Shown here: one piece after another, positions 43,490 through 53,118 of the stretch
Position numbering within the stretch: the first letter of the stretch is position 1
Layout: each line of letters starts with the position of its first letter
Assembly: GCF_900102965.1 (NCBI RefSeq)
Contig: NZ_FNGM01000003.1
Location: forward strand, 445,397-509,396
Direction: 5' to 3'
Length of the DNA: 64,000 bases
Source of the DNA: Paenibacillus jilunlii
Lineage (GTDB): Bacteria; Bacillota; Bacilli; Paenibacillales; Paenibacillaceae
The notes under the pieces: generated by a model
What the model was told of the DNA's origin: nothing
What the model saw: the letters and a program-made list of their open reading frames with translations, nothing else
Databases searched by the model: none
Translations under genes and position numbers: made by a program

Positions 43490-44254
43490 TTAGTGCATCG
43501 TATCCCATATTTGCTTCCCGATCAAGATCACGGTAACTGTGATGAACAGCGGGCGGATATAACTGGCTCCTTTGCGGATGGCGATCCTTGATCCGACTAT
43601 TGCCCCGATTACCATCGGGATGCCCAAAAGCAGGCCATAGTACAGACTAACCGAACCTACAAAGGCAAACGTCAATAGACTTGCAATATTACTGGCGAAA
43701 TTAAGCACCTTGGCATTGCCTGCAGCAGTGACAAATTCAAAACCCAGCATAAGAAAGGCAAAGATCAGGAACGATCCGGTCCCCGGGCCGAAGAACCCAT
43801 CGTAAAAACCAATCACCAGCGCAATCCCCATGCCGGTTATCAGCGTTTTTCTGCTGTCAGCGGAGAAGGTCGAAACGTCACCCCATGATTTTTTGAACAG
43901 GGTATAGACCGTTATCACAATCAGCATCACGATCACCAGCGGCTTCAGAAACTCCGAAGGCACCTGCCGGACCGTCAGCGATCCAGCCACCGCACCAACA
44001 ATAGAAAACGGAATTAAAAATTTGACCAGTCCGAAATTAATCTTCCCGGAACGCACAAAAGACGCCGTACTGGTGAACGAGCACAACGTTCCGGCCAACT
44101 TATTGCTGCCAAGCAGCAGCGGGAGCGGAATTCCGGCCGATAACAGCGCGGGTATGGCAATCAGTCCACCGCCTCCGACAACAGAATCAATCACCCCGGC
44201 CAAAAAACCGCAAATTACCAAAATCGCAATCATTACTATACTGCCATGTTCCAT
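43490..44254 (-). CDS. TauE/SafE-family membrane transporter
   Basis: 254 residues with about eight membrane helices and the two TauE repeats: VIDSVVGGGGLIAIPALLSA near 22 and GFYDGFFGPGTGSFLIFAFL near 145. The family exports sulfite, sulfoacetate or related anions. I take ATG 44254, 11 bases from GGAGG, as the start; the frame opens 12 codons earlier at 44290 without a ribosome binding site. It may run into the GNAT/alaX genes 22 nt downstream. Confidence 0.89.
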   Translation of the reverse strand: MEHGSIVMIAILVICGFLAGVIDSVVGGGGLIAIPALLSAGIPLPLLLGSNKLAGTLCSFTSTASFVRSGKINFGLVKFLIPFSIVGAVAGSLTVRQVPSEFLKPLVIVMLIVITVYTLFKKSWGDVSTFSADSRKTLITGMGIALVIGFYDGFFGPGTGSFLIFAFLMLGFEFVTAAGNAKVLNFASNIASLLTFAFVGSVSLYYGLLLGIPMVIGAIVGSRIAIRKGASYIRPLFITVTVILIGKQIWDTMH

Positions 44255-44467
44255 ATTGCGCAAAGCCTCCTGCATGGATGTCAAAAGCATTCAAACAAAA
44301 TCCAGCATACACAATTTCAGTGATGGGTACCAGAGAATTCTTGGATGATAGTTTGCAGTAATAGTCGATTATAATCAATAAATCCCACCAAAGAATTCAT
44401 TATCGTGATACATTCAAAGGAACATGCGCTATTTTTAAAAGGATACTGAGATTTTGGGGGGCTGTGT

Positions 44468-45940
44468 ATGCGAAATGATTATAAATTTGAGAATCTGAAT
44501 TTGGACGAGGCAAATATCTTCGAATTACAAGAAGCCTTGGAACAAGGAACCCTGACTTCAAAAGATCTGGTATTTTATTATTTAGGCCGAATTGCTGAAT
44601 ATGATCAGGATGGTCCGCACATCAATGCCATCATGGAGATTAATCCCGACTCTATTTTTCTGGCGGAAGCACTTGATCTGGAACGGAAGTATGCAGGCAG
44701 ACGGGGATTGCTTCACGGTATCCCCATACTTTTAAAGGATAATATCGGTACCCATGACAAAATGCACACCAGTGCCGGTGCCTTGGCATTGGCACAGCAT
44801 ATAAGTCCAGAGGATGCTTGTATAGTCAGCAAATTAAGAGAAGCGGGTGCCATTCTCCTGGGCAAAACCAATATGACAGAGTGGGCTAACGGTATTTCGT
44901 CGAGTATGTGGGCGGGTTACAGTTCAAGGGGCGGTCAGGTTGCTCATCCTTATGGAGAATTCTTTGTCGGCGGGTCAAGCACCGGTTCGGCAGCAGCAGC
45001 CGCGATGAATTTTGCAGCCGCAGCGGTTGGAACGGAAACCTCTGCTTCCATTCTGAGTCCGGCAGTACAGATGTCCGTTGTCGGGATCAAGCCTACAGTG
45101 GGCTTAATCAGCCGCACGGGAATAATCCCATATTCATACTCGCAGGATACAGCAGGCCCAATGGCTAGAACTGTGTCCAATGCAGCAATACTTCTTGGAG
45201 TGCTTGCAGGAAGGGATGAAAGTGATCCCGCAACTTGGAGGTATGATTGGTCAGACAGGGAACAGGATTATACCAGATATCTGAACGTTGAAGGCTTACA
45301 CGGAGCGAAAATCGGAGTCTACTCTGAACTGCCTGAACATGTAAAATGTTCTGGTGAGTATGATGAATTTCTGTTTAATCAAGTGATTTCCGATCTGACT
45401 AAAGCTGGGGCACAGGTTGTGAAGCCTATTGAAATCCCCTCATTCCATGGTCCTTGGAAGTACAACAAAATAAATATGGAATTCAAGCATGGAATTCAAA
45501 ATTTTCTGCACAACCTTCCTGCTCATATGCCCATACATACATTGTCAGAGTTAATAAATTGGAACCAAAATCATGAGGAACAGGCGCTGCGGTACGGCCA
45601 GGATATTTTGGAGTACAGAGAAAGCCTGGCCGATCTTTTGAATGACAGAGAATATATTCAGGAGTCGATCTTGGATTTGCACCTTGCCCGGCAAGAAGGC
45701 ATTGACTATGCCATTGAACGATACCAGTTGGATGCGATAATGTTCCCTGCTTACATCGGTGCAGACTTGTCGGCCAGAGCGGGTTATCCTTCGATTGCCG
45801 TTCCGGCAGGATATATGGAGAACGGAAGGCCTTTTGGAATCACTTTTGCCGGAAAGGCATTTAGCGAACCTACATTAATTGCAATCGCCTATTCTTTCGA
45901 GCAGCACACCAAACACCGTAAACAACCGGTATTCGATTAA
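44468..45940 (+). CDS. Amidase-signature hydrolase
   Basis: 490 residues. The catalytic triad reads: Lys in HGIPILLKDNIGT near 87, the cis-serine in FFVGGSSTGSAAAAA near 170 and the nucleophile serine in GTETSASILSPA near 195. It is a stand-alone amidase that hydrolyses an amide to an acid and ammonia, related to GatA but not part of a gatCAB set. GGGGGG precedes ATG 44468. It stands alone, 10 nt before a converging NUDIX remnant. Substrate unknown. Confidence 0.92.
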   Translation: MRNDYKFENLNLDEANIFELQEALEQGTLTSKDLVFYYLGRIAEYDQDGPHINAIMEINPDSIFLAEALDLERKYAGRRGLLHGIPILLKDNIGTHDKMHTSAGALALAQHISPEDACIVSKLREAGAILLGKTNMTEWANGISSSMWAGYSSRGGQVAHPYGEFFVGGSSTGSAAAAAMNFAAAAVGTETSASILSPAVQMSVVGIKPTVGLISRTGIIPYSYSQDTAGPMARTVSNAAILLGVLAGRDESDPATWRYDWSDREQDYTRYLNVEGLHGAKIGVYSELPEHVKCSGEYDEFLFNQVISDLTKAGAQVVKPIEIPSFHGPWKYNKINMEFKHGIQNFLHNLPAHMPIHTLSELINWNQNHEEQALRYGQDILEYRESLADLLNDREYIQESILDLHLARQEGIDYAIERYQLDAIMFPAYIGADLSARAGYPSIAVPAGYMENGRPFGITFAGKAFSEPTLIAIAYSFEQHTKHRKQPVFD

Positions 45941-45950
45941 CTGGACACAC

Positions 45951-46190
45951 TTATTTCCAGCCATAACTTGCAAACCAGATACCATCCCGGTAATCATCTA
46001 GCGCCTGCTTTACAAAAGGGATAATGTTCACGGGCTCTGCCTCATGCAACTGTTCTCCGCCTTCGAGACGCCCCAAAGGAAGACCGTATAAACCATCATC
46101 GTGGCCTGTGTTGCAGCGTTTCAGCAGCAAAATCTGCTGTTCCCGAATCAAAACCGTATGTACAACGCTTAATAAACGGAACACCGACAT
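45951..46190 (-). pseudogene. NUDIX hydrolase with internal deletion
   Basis: 79 codons. The N-terminal VHTVLIREQQILLLKRCNTG and LYGLPLGRLEGGEQLHEA are the start of a NUDIX protein up to the first half of the Nudix box. The sequence then jumps to EPVNIIPFVKQALDDYRDGI WFASYGW, the normal C-terminus. The REXXEE metal-binding helix and about 70 residues are missing, so it cannot be an active hydrolase. An in-frame deletion is the simplest explanation. Confidence 0.78.
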
Positions 46191-46268
46191 AATTCCCCTA
46201 CCTTCTTGTTAATACAATATAAGAACATTTGTTTCTATAATATCACATTCGATAAGCCATTTCAAAAA

Positions 46269-46298
46269 CAAAAGAGAGGGAATGACTCCTCTCTTTTT
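46269..46298 (-). terminator. Terminator of the M60 peptidase gene
   Basis: AAAGAGAGG / CCTCTCTTT stem with an 8-nt loop and flanking A and T runs, 20 nt after the stop codon. Confidence 0.85.
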
Positions 46299-46320
46299 GA
46301 CGTGCTATAACCTTACAATA

Positions 46321-48534
46321 CTATTTGATAAGACGAGCATTTACCCAATCGGCATGGTCACTATTTATACCATCTTGACCATCTGTTACAATAAGTTTTA
46401 GCTCATTCTTTCCAGAAAGATTAACGTTTACCTCTTTTGGCTCTGTATAATAATGCATTACACCACTGGAGAATACAACTTGATTGTCTACAACAACTTG
46501 GAACTCCACAGAACCTACCGAACCTACCTCATTATCTACCCCAACTAGCGCAGCAAAGGATGTGTACTGCCCATTCAGTTTGTAGACAATTTCACTGTTA
46601 GCATGTGTGCTCAAACCTTTTGTATAGGTCTTGTTATTTAACTTAAGTGTATTTCCATCAAGACTACGATCTTTTTGGATTGTTCCCCAGCCTGTTGTTG
46701 CAGAAAACCAATCCATATCGCTGAGATAAGTTGTAACAGGTTGTGGTGTTACTGGATCGGTTTCAAAGATTTTAATCTCACTTGCAGAGGCGAAACCATT
46801 GGTACCGCCACCTTGAGGTACTTCAAGCCGAACATATTTAGCAAGAGTAGGCGTGAAATTTACTGTCTTTTCTGTGTTGTCCTTTGCCCAAGTGCCTGTT
46901 GCAACTTCAGTGAATGTTACCCCGTCAAGACTAGTTAAGATTCTATAATTTGTAATAATACCATTATCTCCAGTTTGTCGTGGGAGATAGGTTAGTTTGA
47001 AGAATGTAGATGGACTGGCGTACTTTGCTGTAATATTGTATGGGAACTGATTGGGTTTATCCCATTCGCTGTGCCAGATACTATTTGTATTTCCATCAAA
47101 TGCATTTATTGCAGGATCATAAGCACTTGAAGTCTCTTGGCTATTTGTTGTTATCCCGATGATACCTTTTACCTTATCTATTCCATCAGTCGGTTTAATG
47201 ATGTTATAATCTGATCCAAACCAAATGGGTGCAGTTAGAAGAGGTACATTCAATGATTTAATCTTGTTTCGTGTTTCATCTGTTGCAGTCAAACCCCATT
47301 TATCAAAGAAAGGCGTCAAGTCATAGTGAGCTACTTTTGAAGTGCTTAGAATAAATGCCTGTTTTTTCTGATCATCTGTAGTTGGCAGATCAGCTTTTGC
47401 CATCTCACGATATAATCGATGTAAATCCGGGTAGAAGTTATCCCCAAAAGCAAGATTAAGCTGCCACAACATTTCTAATTTTGAATCAGAGTCTTTAAAA
47501 TCCTTGGTTGGCTGGTCTACAAACAAGAAAGCAGCTAAGTACTCGCCTGGTGACCTTGCAGGTTCAGTAGGGTAAAGAACCTTCTTAGCAGCTAGAGAAT
47601 ATAGATTAACTGTCACCTCACCCATCTCACTCCAAGTCCAAGGCCCTTGTTGTCTCAAATGACCTGCCTCATGATACTGCCCCCAACCCATCCTTGTAAG
47701 GTTTAAAGCATCCGCATTTGCTCCAGTCTTTGTGGGCATAATTGCACCATCCCAGCTTGCATATGCATACGCTCCTCCTGTGTATGTTGGTGATTCAATG
47801 ATTCCAATCAAATGCTTATCTAACCGGTGTCTAGGATCAGAATCAGAATTTGAAAGTCCGGAAATTTTATCCTGTGCTGCAATAAACTTATCATAAGTCT
47901 GTAAAACAGGAACTGGGTCTTGATTCAAGATGTGGTCTTTAGCAGACGCATATGTGAAGATTAAGAGAGCTTTTTCTGATTGAAGAACAACAGAAGGTGC
48001 ATCAGGATAAGCACTCATCATTGCCTGCCAATCCTCTTTGGTATTCTTGCCTAATACAAAGAATGGAACAGGACTCCCCCCACTCACTACATTTACATTA
48101 ATACTACCTTCATTGTTGCTGTTATCAAAAGACAACAAACCGCCATTTGGTGAGGAAATTGTGTTTTTACCTGTTTTTAATGGATAACTAATCGCCCACT
48201 CTTTATCATGTTGATGTGTCCCGATAATCGCTGTAATTGGTTTGTCACCTGAGACTTCAATCTCTATTTGTTCATTGGCTTTTGCATATAGGCCTGTTGG
48301 CTGAAATATTTTCCGGGCATCCGCATACCCCGCTGCTCTGCGCTCCCGCTCGCCTTCCGCCCATATATCTCCAAGGGCCTTTACTTCAAAATTCCGCTGA
48401 ACGACAAGATTACTTTGCTGTGTAATGGCTGCCTCTGAACTTTGGGCTAGAACCCCGGATGGCGAGACAGATACTACAACTGCTGTTACCACCATTAGTG
48501 ATAAAATCTGAAGCGACTTCTTAAGTTTTCTCAT
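46321..48534 (-). CDS. Secreted M60-type (enhancin-like) metallopeptidase
   Basis: 737 residues. Signal peptide of about 31 residues (LQILSLMVVTAVVVSVSPSG). A peptidase M60 domain follows with YHEAGHLRQQGPW near 305 and the downstream glutamate in WSEMGEVTVN: a gluzincin zinc site. Then an F5/8-type C (discoidin) domain from about 475 (SAYDPAINAFDGNTNSIWHS) and a C-terminal NPCBM-like carbohydrate-binding domain from about 605. Members degrade mucin-like glycoproteins. ATG 48534 lies after AGGAGG. GC is lower than the flanking genes, so it may be acquired. Confidence 0.9.
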   Translation of the reverse strand: MRKLKKSLQILSLMVVTAVVVSVSPSGVLAQSSEAAITQQSNLVVQRNFEVKALGDIWAEGERERRAAGYADARKIFQPTGLYAKANEQIEIEVSGDKPITAIIGTHQHDKEWAISYPLKTGKNTISSPNGGLLSFDNSNNEGSINVNVVSGGSPVPFFVLGKNTKEDWQAMMSAYPDAPSVVLQSEKALLIFTYASAKDHILNQDPVPVLQTYDKFIAAQDKISGLSNSDSDPRHRLDKHLIGIIESPTYTGGAYAYASWDGAIMPTKTGANADALNLTRMGWGQYHEAGHLRQQGPWTWSEMGEVTVNLYSLAAKKVLYPTEPARSPGEYLAAFLFVDQPTKDFKDSDSKLEMLWQLNLAFGDNFYPDLHRLYREMAKADLPTTDDQKKQAFILSTSKVAHYDLTPFFDKWGLTATDETRNKIKSLNVPLLTAPIWFGSDYNIIKPTDGIDKVKGIIGITTNSQETSSAYDPAINAFDGNTNSIWHSEWDKPNQFPYNITAKYASPSTFFKLTYLPRQTGDNGIITNYRILTSLDGVTFTEVATGTWAKDNTEKTVNFTPTLAKYVRLEVPQGGGTNGFASASEIKIFETDPVTPQPVTTYLSDMDWFSATTGWGTIQKDRSLDGNTLKLNNKTYTKGLSTHANSEIVYKLNGQYTSFAALVGVDNEVGSVGSVEFQVVVDNQVVFSSGVMHYYTEPKEVNVNLSGKNELKLIVTDGQDGINSDHADWVNARLIK

Positions 48535-48772
48535 CAAATCCTCCTAAAATGAATTAAATTTATGCATAGCTAGCATCTAAATGCTGGCATATCCATCTGG
48601 GTAAGTATTAAATAAATTTCAGACGATTATGACACAATTACATTACGTTTTTTACCATTCATCAAATAACACCATTTATCTCTATTGCTTCTAATTCAAA
48701 TTTATTCTTCTTTTATTAACATTATTTGTTATTTAAAATGTGACCTATTACTTCCTGGAAAAAATTCCGGAA

Positions 48773-48804
48773 ACAAAAAAAAGCGGCAGGAACCTTCCCT
48801 GCCA
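48773..48804 (-). terminator. Terminator of the 59-residue gene
   Basis: GGCAGG / CCTGCC stem with a 7-nt loop and eight T on the minus strand. Confidence 0.8.
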
Positions 48805-48835
48805 CTCGTATATTCAACACCCTTTTTTTAACTTC

Positions 48836-49015
48836 TCACTTATACGTATTCTGCTCATTTTTCTTATACGTGGTCTTGTCATCCCGCAGCGATTCTTTAC
48901 GGATGTCGAGCTTCTTCTGTTCCATTTGCTGTGCCTCCTGACTGGTTACGGCAACTTGGTCCAGTTCCTCGACCGTGTTGATCAAATTTTTGTCCGGTTT
49001 GGTGTGATTCTCCAC
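48836..49015 (-). CDS. Small hydrophilic protein, 59 residues
   Basis: GTG 49015 follows ATAGGAGG by seven bases, and a terminator lies 30 nt after the stop. The product begins VENHTKPDKNLINTVEELDQ and ends KTTYKKNEQNTYK; nearly half the residues are charged and it should form helices. There is no membrane segment or known family. Such small charged proteins are common in spores of Bacillota, but no evidence here links it to sporulation. The opposite-strand frame over this region is not coding. Confidence 0.75.
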   Translation of the reverse strand: MENHTKPDKNLINTVEELDQVAVTSQEAQQMEQKKLDIRKESLRDDKTTYKKNEQNTYK

Positions 49016-49198
49016 TATATTGCCTCCTATAAGTTTTGTTAGCGCCCTGCTTCCTGAAATAGCTCGTACAAAACGGCCTCGAAAGCATAAGCTGATGCAG
49101 ATCGGTCACTTCAGCTTATTGTGGCAATTCATGGAGAAGATTATACATTTCACGCAATAGCTCGGAAAAACCGGAAAACAGGGAGCAATGTGTTAACC

Positions 49199-49242
49199 AA
49201 AAAGCCGGATAAGCAGATCGCAGATCTGCCTGTCCGGCTTTG
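49199..49242 (-). terminator. Terminator of the YebC-family gene
   Basis: AAAGCCGGA / TCCGGCTTT outer stem with an inner GCAGATC/GATCTGC stem, then TTTTTGG on the minus strand. Confidence 0.85.
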
Positions 49243-49275
49243 GCTTGAAGCAATTCTATTTTACAAACCGCAATA

Positions 49276-49995
49276 CTATTCTTCCGAATCTACATTGTGA
49301 TACACCTGCTGAACATCGTCCAGTTCTTCCAAGGCGTCGATCAGCTTCTCGAACTGTGCTTCGGCATCCTCAGGAAGAGTCACATAGTTCTGTGGAAGCA
49401 AAGTCAGCTCAGCTACGGTGAATTCCGTAATGCCGGCTCCGCGGAAAGCCTCCTGTACAGCGTGGAACTGGTCCGGTTCGGCATATACAATCACTGCTTC
49501 TTCCTCTTCCAGTACATCACGGACATCCAGGTCTGCTTCAATCAGAAGCTCCATGACTTCATCCGCAGACTTGCCTTCTACACCGATTACAGCTGTCGGA
49601 TCGAACATATACGTTACCGAACCGCTGACGCCCATGTTACCGCCGTTCTTGCTGAATGTGGAGCGTACCAGCGGAGCTGTCCGGTTAACGTTATTGGTCA
49701 GCGCATCGACAACAATCATCGAACCGCTTGGACCGAAACCTTCATAGCGCAGTTCCACGTAGTTTTCGTCGCCGCTGCCTTTTGCCTTTTCAAGTGCACG
49801 GTCGATAATCGCCTTCGGCACATTGTACGTTTTGGCGCGCTCCAGCACGACCTTCAGTGCACGGTTCGACTCCGGGTCCGGTTCACCCTTCTTCGCTGCC
49901 ACATAAATTTCTACACCAAATTTGGCGTATACTTTACTTGTATTGGCATCCTTGGATGCCTTCTTTTCTTTAATATTATTCCATTTACGACCCAT
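49276..49995 (-). CDS. YebC/PmpR-family protein (YeeN type)
   Basis: 239 residues. It begins [20 protein letters not shown], as the YeeN branch does, with the family blocks [36 protein letters not shown] and [16 protein letters not shown]. YebC-family proteins have been described as transcription regulators and, more recently, as factors that help ribosomes through proline runs. ATG 49995 is preferred over GTG 50010 because homologues start there. Strong terminator downstream; monocistronic. Confidence 0.9.
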   Translation of the reverse strand: MGRKWNNIKEKKASKDANTSKVYAKFGVEIYVAAKKGEPDPESNRALKVVLERAKTYNVPKAIIDRALEKAKGSGDENYVELRYEGFGPSGSMIVVDALTNNVNRTAPLVRSTFSKNGGNMGVSGSVTYMFDPTAVIGVEGKSADEVMELLIEADLDVRDVLEEEEAVIVYAEPDQFHAVQEAFRGAGITEFTVAELTLLPQNYVTLPEDAEAQFEKLIDALEELDDVQQVYHNVDSEE

Positions 49996-50088
49996 ATTGT
50001 TCCCGCTCACTTTCCAACATTAATTATAAACAGTCTTGTATATTATACCTCTGTTCGATATATCCCGTAAAGGGCAGTCCCCTTCCCG

Positions 50089-51642
50089 CTAAAAATCCAG
50101 CAGCGCCAGCAGTTTCTCCACCCCGACCGCCTGAATTAGCACAGGGATTCGCGGCCCTGTCTCCTGGCTCAGCACCAGTTGATAGATTAACATGAATAAA
50201 CGTTTTTGATTATTTTTCATGCTTTTTTTATCCTCGTCATAGCAAATAGCATATATCGCCTTCATCAGCGGCTCATCTTCCATTCCCCCGGTTCTCAGCA
50301 GCCTGCAAAAGGCAGCCAGCCATTCTTGCTCATGAGCCTCCAATGTGTCATACAGCTTGTTATCACGGCGGGTGTTCACAGTAACCAGCTTTTGCGGCAT
50401 CCAGTGTCTGATCCAGTACTCTGCCCGCTCCGCGGTTTGTTGAAGCCCCTGTACATTTTCGTTCTCCCCGTTCCGTGTCATGATTTCCAGCAGCAGTTTT
50501 TGATCAAAATGAATCAATGGCAGCAAGCCTGCAATGGGGCCAAAGCCGGGGGCTTTTTTGTCCAGCGGATCAATCAGGGAAAGCTCCACCGCTGCACGAA
50601 TATCATCCGTAAGTGTCAGAGAGTCGTAAGCTTTCCGGTAACGCTCGAATTCCGTATAGTTGCGCAGCACATCTTCATCCATCCCGATATGAAAGGCGGC
50701 ACCCGGCAGATATTTGGCGAACAGGAAGAGAATATTTTCCGGCGCATAGACCTTCAGCAGATCATCTGGGGTGTAGTTGTTCCCGGATGAGCTGGACATT
50801 TTGGCAAAACTCCCTTTAATTCTAATAAATTCATAGGGCTCATACATGGGCGGCGCACTTCCAAAAATCCGTTCCGAGATAACAGAAGCTACATTGTAAC
50901 TGCCTGTTTCCGACGAATGGTCGCGGCCTCCAGGCTCGAACAGCACCTGCTCCAGATTCCAGCGCATCGGCCAGTCAATTTTCCATTGCAGCTTGATGTT
51001 ATCCGCCTCTGGAACAGACAGATTGCTATGATGGCCGCACTCACAGCTGTAGGTCAAGAGCTCTTTGTCATCATCAAAAGAATGCACCGTAGTCGAGTCC
51101 TTGCCGCAATCCCCGCAGTAGATACTCACAGGATAGAATGCGGCTTTGTCCGCTTCGCTGGCTTCACCCGTTTTGAACGACATCAGAATGTCATAGATTT
51201 CACCTCTGCTGCGCAGCGCATGAAGAATTCCGGGTGCATACCGGCCTGACTGATACTCCTTGCTCTGATAAATGAATTCCGGCCTGATTCCAAAAACCTG
51301 GAGCGCCTCCTCAAATTCCTGCTCGAAATGCTCCGCATAGGAGGTGTGGCATCCGTAAGGACAAGGAACCTGCGTGTAGGGTTTGCCAATATACTGCTCA
51401 AAACTTGGATCTACATGAAGCGGAACCTTGCGGAACCGGTCAAAATCATCCCATGAAAAAATAAACCGCACCTGTTTACCCGCTTTTTCGAGCGCCCTGC
51501 TTACAAAATACGTTGTCACAACCTCACGGAAATTTCCGATGTGGATATGGCCTGAAGGACTAATCCCCGATGCACACACGAATGTCTGCTGCTCCGGGTG
51601 GTTTTCGATGAGCCGGCTTGCTATTTTTTCTGACCAATGCAT
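50089..51642 (-). CDS. lysK: Class I lysyl-tRNA synthetase
   Basis: 517 residues. The HIGH motif is GHIHIGN near 33 and the KMSKS motif is KMSSSSGN near 285, both of a class I Rossmann synthetase. Two CxxC pairs (CPYGC; YCGDCG) may bind zinc. It charges tRNA-Lys. Most bacteria use a class II enzyme; class I LysRS in Bacillota is usually a second copy. ATG 51642 is six bases from GAGGTGA. A T-box leader precedes it, so expression rises when tRNA-Lys is uncharged. Confidence 0.94.
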   Translation of the reverse strand: MHWSEKIASRLIENHPEQQTFVCASGISPSGHIHIGNFREVVTTYFVSRALEKAGKQVRFIFSWDDFDRFRKVPLHVDPSFEQYIGKPYTQVPCPYGCHTSYAEHFEQEFEEALQVFGIRPEFIYQSKEYQSGRYAPGILHALRSRGEIYDILMSFKTGEASEADKAAFYPVSIYCGDCGKDSTTVHSFDDDKELLTYSCECGHHSNLSVPEADNIKLQWKIDWPMRWNLEQVLFEPGGRDHSSETGSYNVASVISERIFGSAPPMYEPYEFIRIKGSFAKMSSSSGNNYTPDDLLKVYAPENILFLFAKYLPGAAFHIGMDEDVLRNYTEFERYRKAYDSLTLTDDIRAAVELSLIDPLDKKAPGFGPIAGLLPLIHFDQKLLLEIMTRNGENENVQGLQQTAERAEYWIRHWMPQKLVTVNTRRDNKLYDTLEAHEQEWLAAFCRLLRTGGMEDEPLMKAIYAICYDEDKKSMKNNQKRLFMLIYQLVLSQETGPRIPVLIQAVGVEKLLALLDF

Positions 51643-51684
51643 GAACAATCACCTCAACATTTAATGTAAAAAACAAAACAAAAA

Positions 51685-51960
51685 AGCCCTCATCCGCAAG
51701 ATTGTCATCTTGAGGACGAGAGCTGTATTCAGCGCCGTGGTACCACCTCTGTTCGCGAACATGTCGCCATGCCCGCCTCTTCGGGTACGGCCATTACGCT
51801 TATACCCTATCTCTGTAACGGGAGATCCCGTCATAGCATCCTTGGACGTAGTGTCCAATTCCGTATGAAGCTCGGAGACTTTTTTCGTCAGGCACACCGC
51901 TGCTCCGTTTCACCCTTCCGAAGCTCTCTGTGAACGATGCCGCCTGATTACTCTTCTCTT
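51685..51960 (-). promoter_or_regulatory. T-box leader of lysK, lysine type
   Basis: Minus strand. The T-box AGGTGGTACCACGG lies at 51735-51748. It is followed by a long terminator (arms 51685-51702 and 51707-51724, then TTTTTT). Upstream is a stem I region containing the AGAGAGCTTCGG and GGTGAAA segments. The run of six A at 51880-51885 (GACGAAAAAAGTC) can place AAA, a lysine codon, in the specifier loop. Uncharged tRNA-Lys would favour the antiterminator. Confidence 0.9.
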
Positions 51961-52011
51961 CATCGCTGAAGTGTTATGCTTTTTTCAATATAGACCACTA
52001 TAACAAAATCA

Positions 52012-53106
52012 TCATAAAAAGTCATTATCCAAATAAATAGCTTTACCCGTACGCGAGGATTCATAGAGCGCTTCTAATATCCGGGAAACGACGTAGGCCT
52101 GTTCAGGCGTCACCACCGGTTCTTTGTCCTGGTCAATCGCCTCAATCCATTGGCGCATTTCGGTATCCGGCGCGCTTTCCTGTCTGCCTTCGTAGAAGGC
52201 CACTCCGCCCGCACTAAGCTCAATTTCGTTCGTATACAAACGGCCCAGCTTTTCACCATTAATGCGCAGTCCTTGTTTCATGTCGGCTCCTGCTTCAGTT
52301 CCGCTCAGACTGCATTTGGCCTCATCGACATCCAGCGAATTCAGCGCCCAGCTGGACTCCAGCATAATCGTGGCGCCATTCTCCATGACAATCATCCCGA
52401 AGGCCGAATCCTCCACCGAAAATTGCTTCGGGTCCCACGGTCCCCATGCATTGGCAGCATTCTCTCTCTTCGAAAGCTCGTGGTGGGTGGTGCCGAGAAC
52501 CACCTTGGGCTGATAGTTGTCCATCATCCATAGGGTCAAATCCAGCGCATGGGTTCCGATATCAATCAACGGTCCGCCTCCCTGCTTCTCCTCATCCAGG
52601 AACACTCCCCAGGTCGGTACAGCTCTGCGGCGGATGGCATGGGCCTTGGCAAAATAAATGGAGCCGAGCTCCCCGGCCTCACACAGCCGTTTTAAGTACA
52701 AGCTGTCCTCCCTGAAACGGTTGTTATAGCCGATTGTCAGTTTTTTGCCGGTCCGTTTGGCGGCTTCGAGCATTGCTTTGGCTTCAGCGGCTGTTTTGGC
52801 CATCGGCTTTTCGCACATCACATGCTTACCGGCTTCCAAGGCAGCGATTGAAATTTCCGCATGGGAGATGTTAGGGGTTAGCACATGGACAATATCAAGC
52901 GAATCATCTTTTAATAATTCTGTGTAACGGGTATATACTTTCGCTTCTGCACTTCCATACTTCTGCCGGGCCTCTTCTGCCCGTTCTTCAACAATGTCAC
53001 AAAAAGCGGCCAGCTCTACATTCTGGAGCTTGCTTAGACTGGGAAGATGCTTGCCGTTAGCAATACCGCCACACCCGATAATACCTATCCGATACGTTGC
53101 ATTCAT
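52012..53106 (-). CDS. Gfo/Idh/MocA-family oxidoreductase
   Basis: 364 residues. RIGIIGCGGIANGKHLPSLS at the N-terminus is the NAD(P) Rossmann motif, GKHVMCEKPMAKTAAEAKAM holds the EKP motif, and GGPLIDIGTHALDLTLWMMD gives the catalytic Asp-x-x-x-His pair. Such enzymes act on sugars, inositols or their derivatives. It lies 12 nt after an AraC gene and in one operon with a second Gfo/Idh/MocA enzyme. GAGGGTGA precedes the ATG. Confidence 0.91.
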   Translation of the reverse strand: MNATYRIGIIGCGGIANGKHLPSLSKLQNVELAAFCDIVEERAEEARQKYGSAEAKVYTRYTELLKDDSLDIVHVLTPNISHAEISIAALEAGKHVMCEKPMAKTAAEAKAMLEAAKRTGKKLTIGYNNRFREDSLYLKRLCEAGELGSIYFAKAHAIRRRAVPTWGVFLDEEKQGGGPLIDIGTHALDLTLWMMDNYQPKVVLGTTHHELSKRENAANAWGPWDPKQFSVEDSAFGMIVMENGATIMLESSWALNSLDVDEAKCSLSGTEAGADMKQGLRINGEKLGRLYTNEIELSAGGVAFYEGRQESAPDTEMRQWIEAIDQDKEPVVTPEQAYVVSRILEALYESSRTGKAIYLDNDFL

Positions 53107-53118
53107 ATTAAGTCACCC

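Noticed and set aside
48740..49042. 100-codon plus-strand frame
   Set aside because: Runs antisense to the 59-codon gene and through its terminator; no ribosome binding site.
49297..50070. 257-codon frame antisense to the YebC-family gene
   Set aside because: Shadow of a conserved gene; its own sequence shows no domain.
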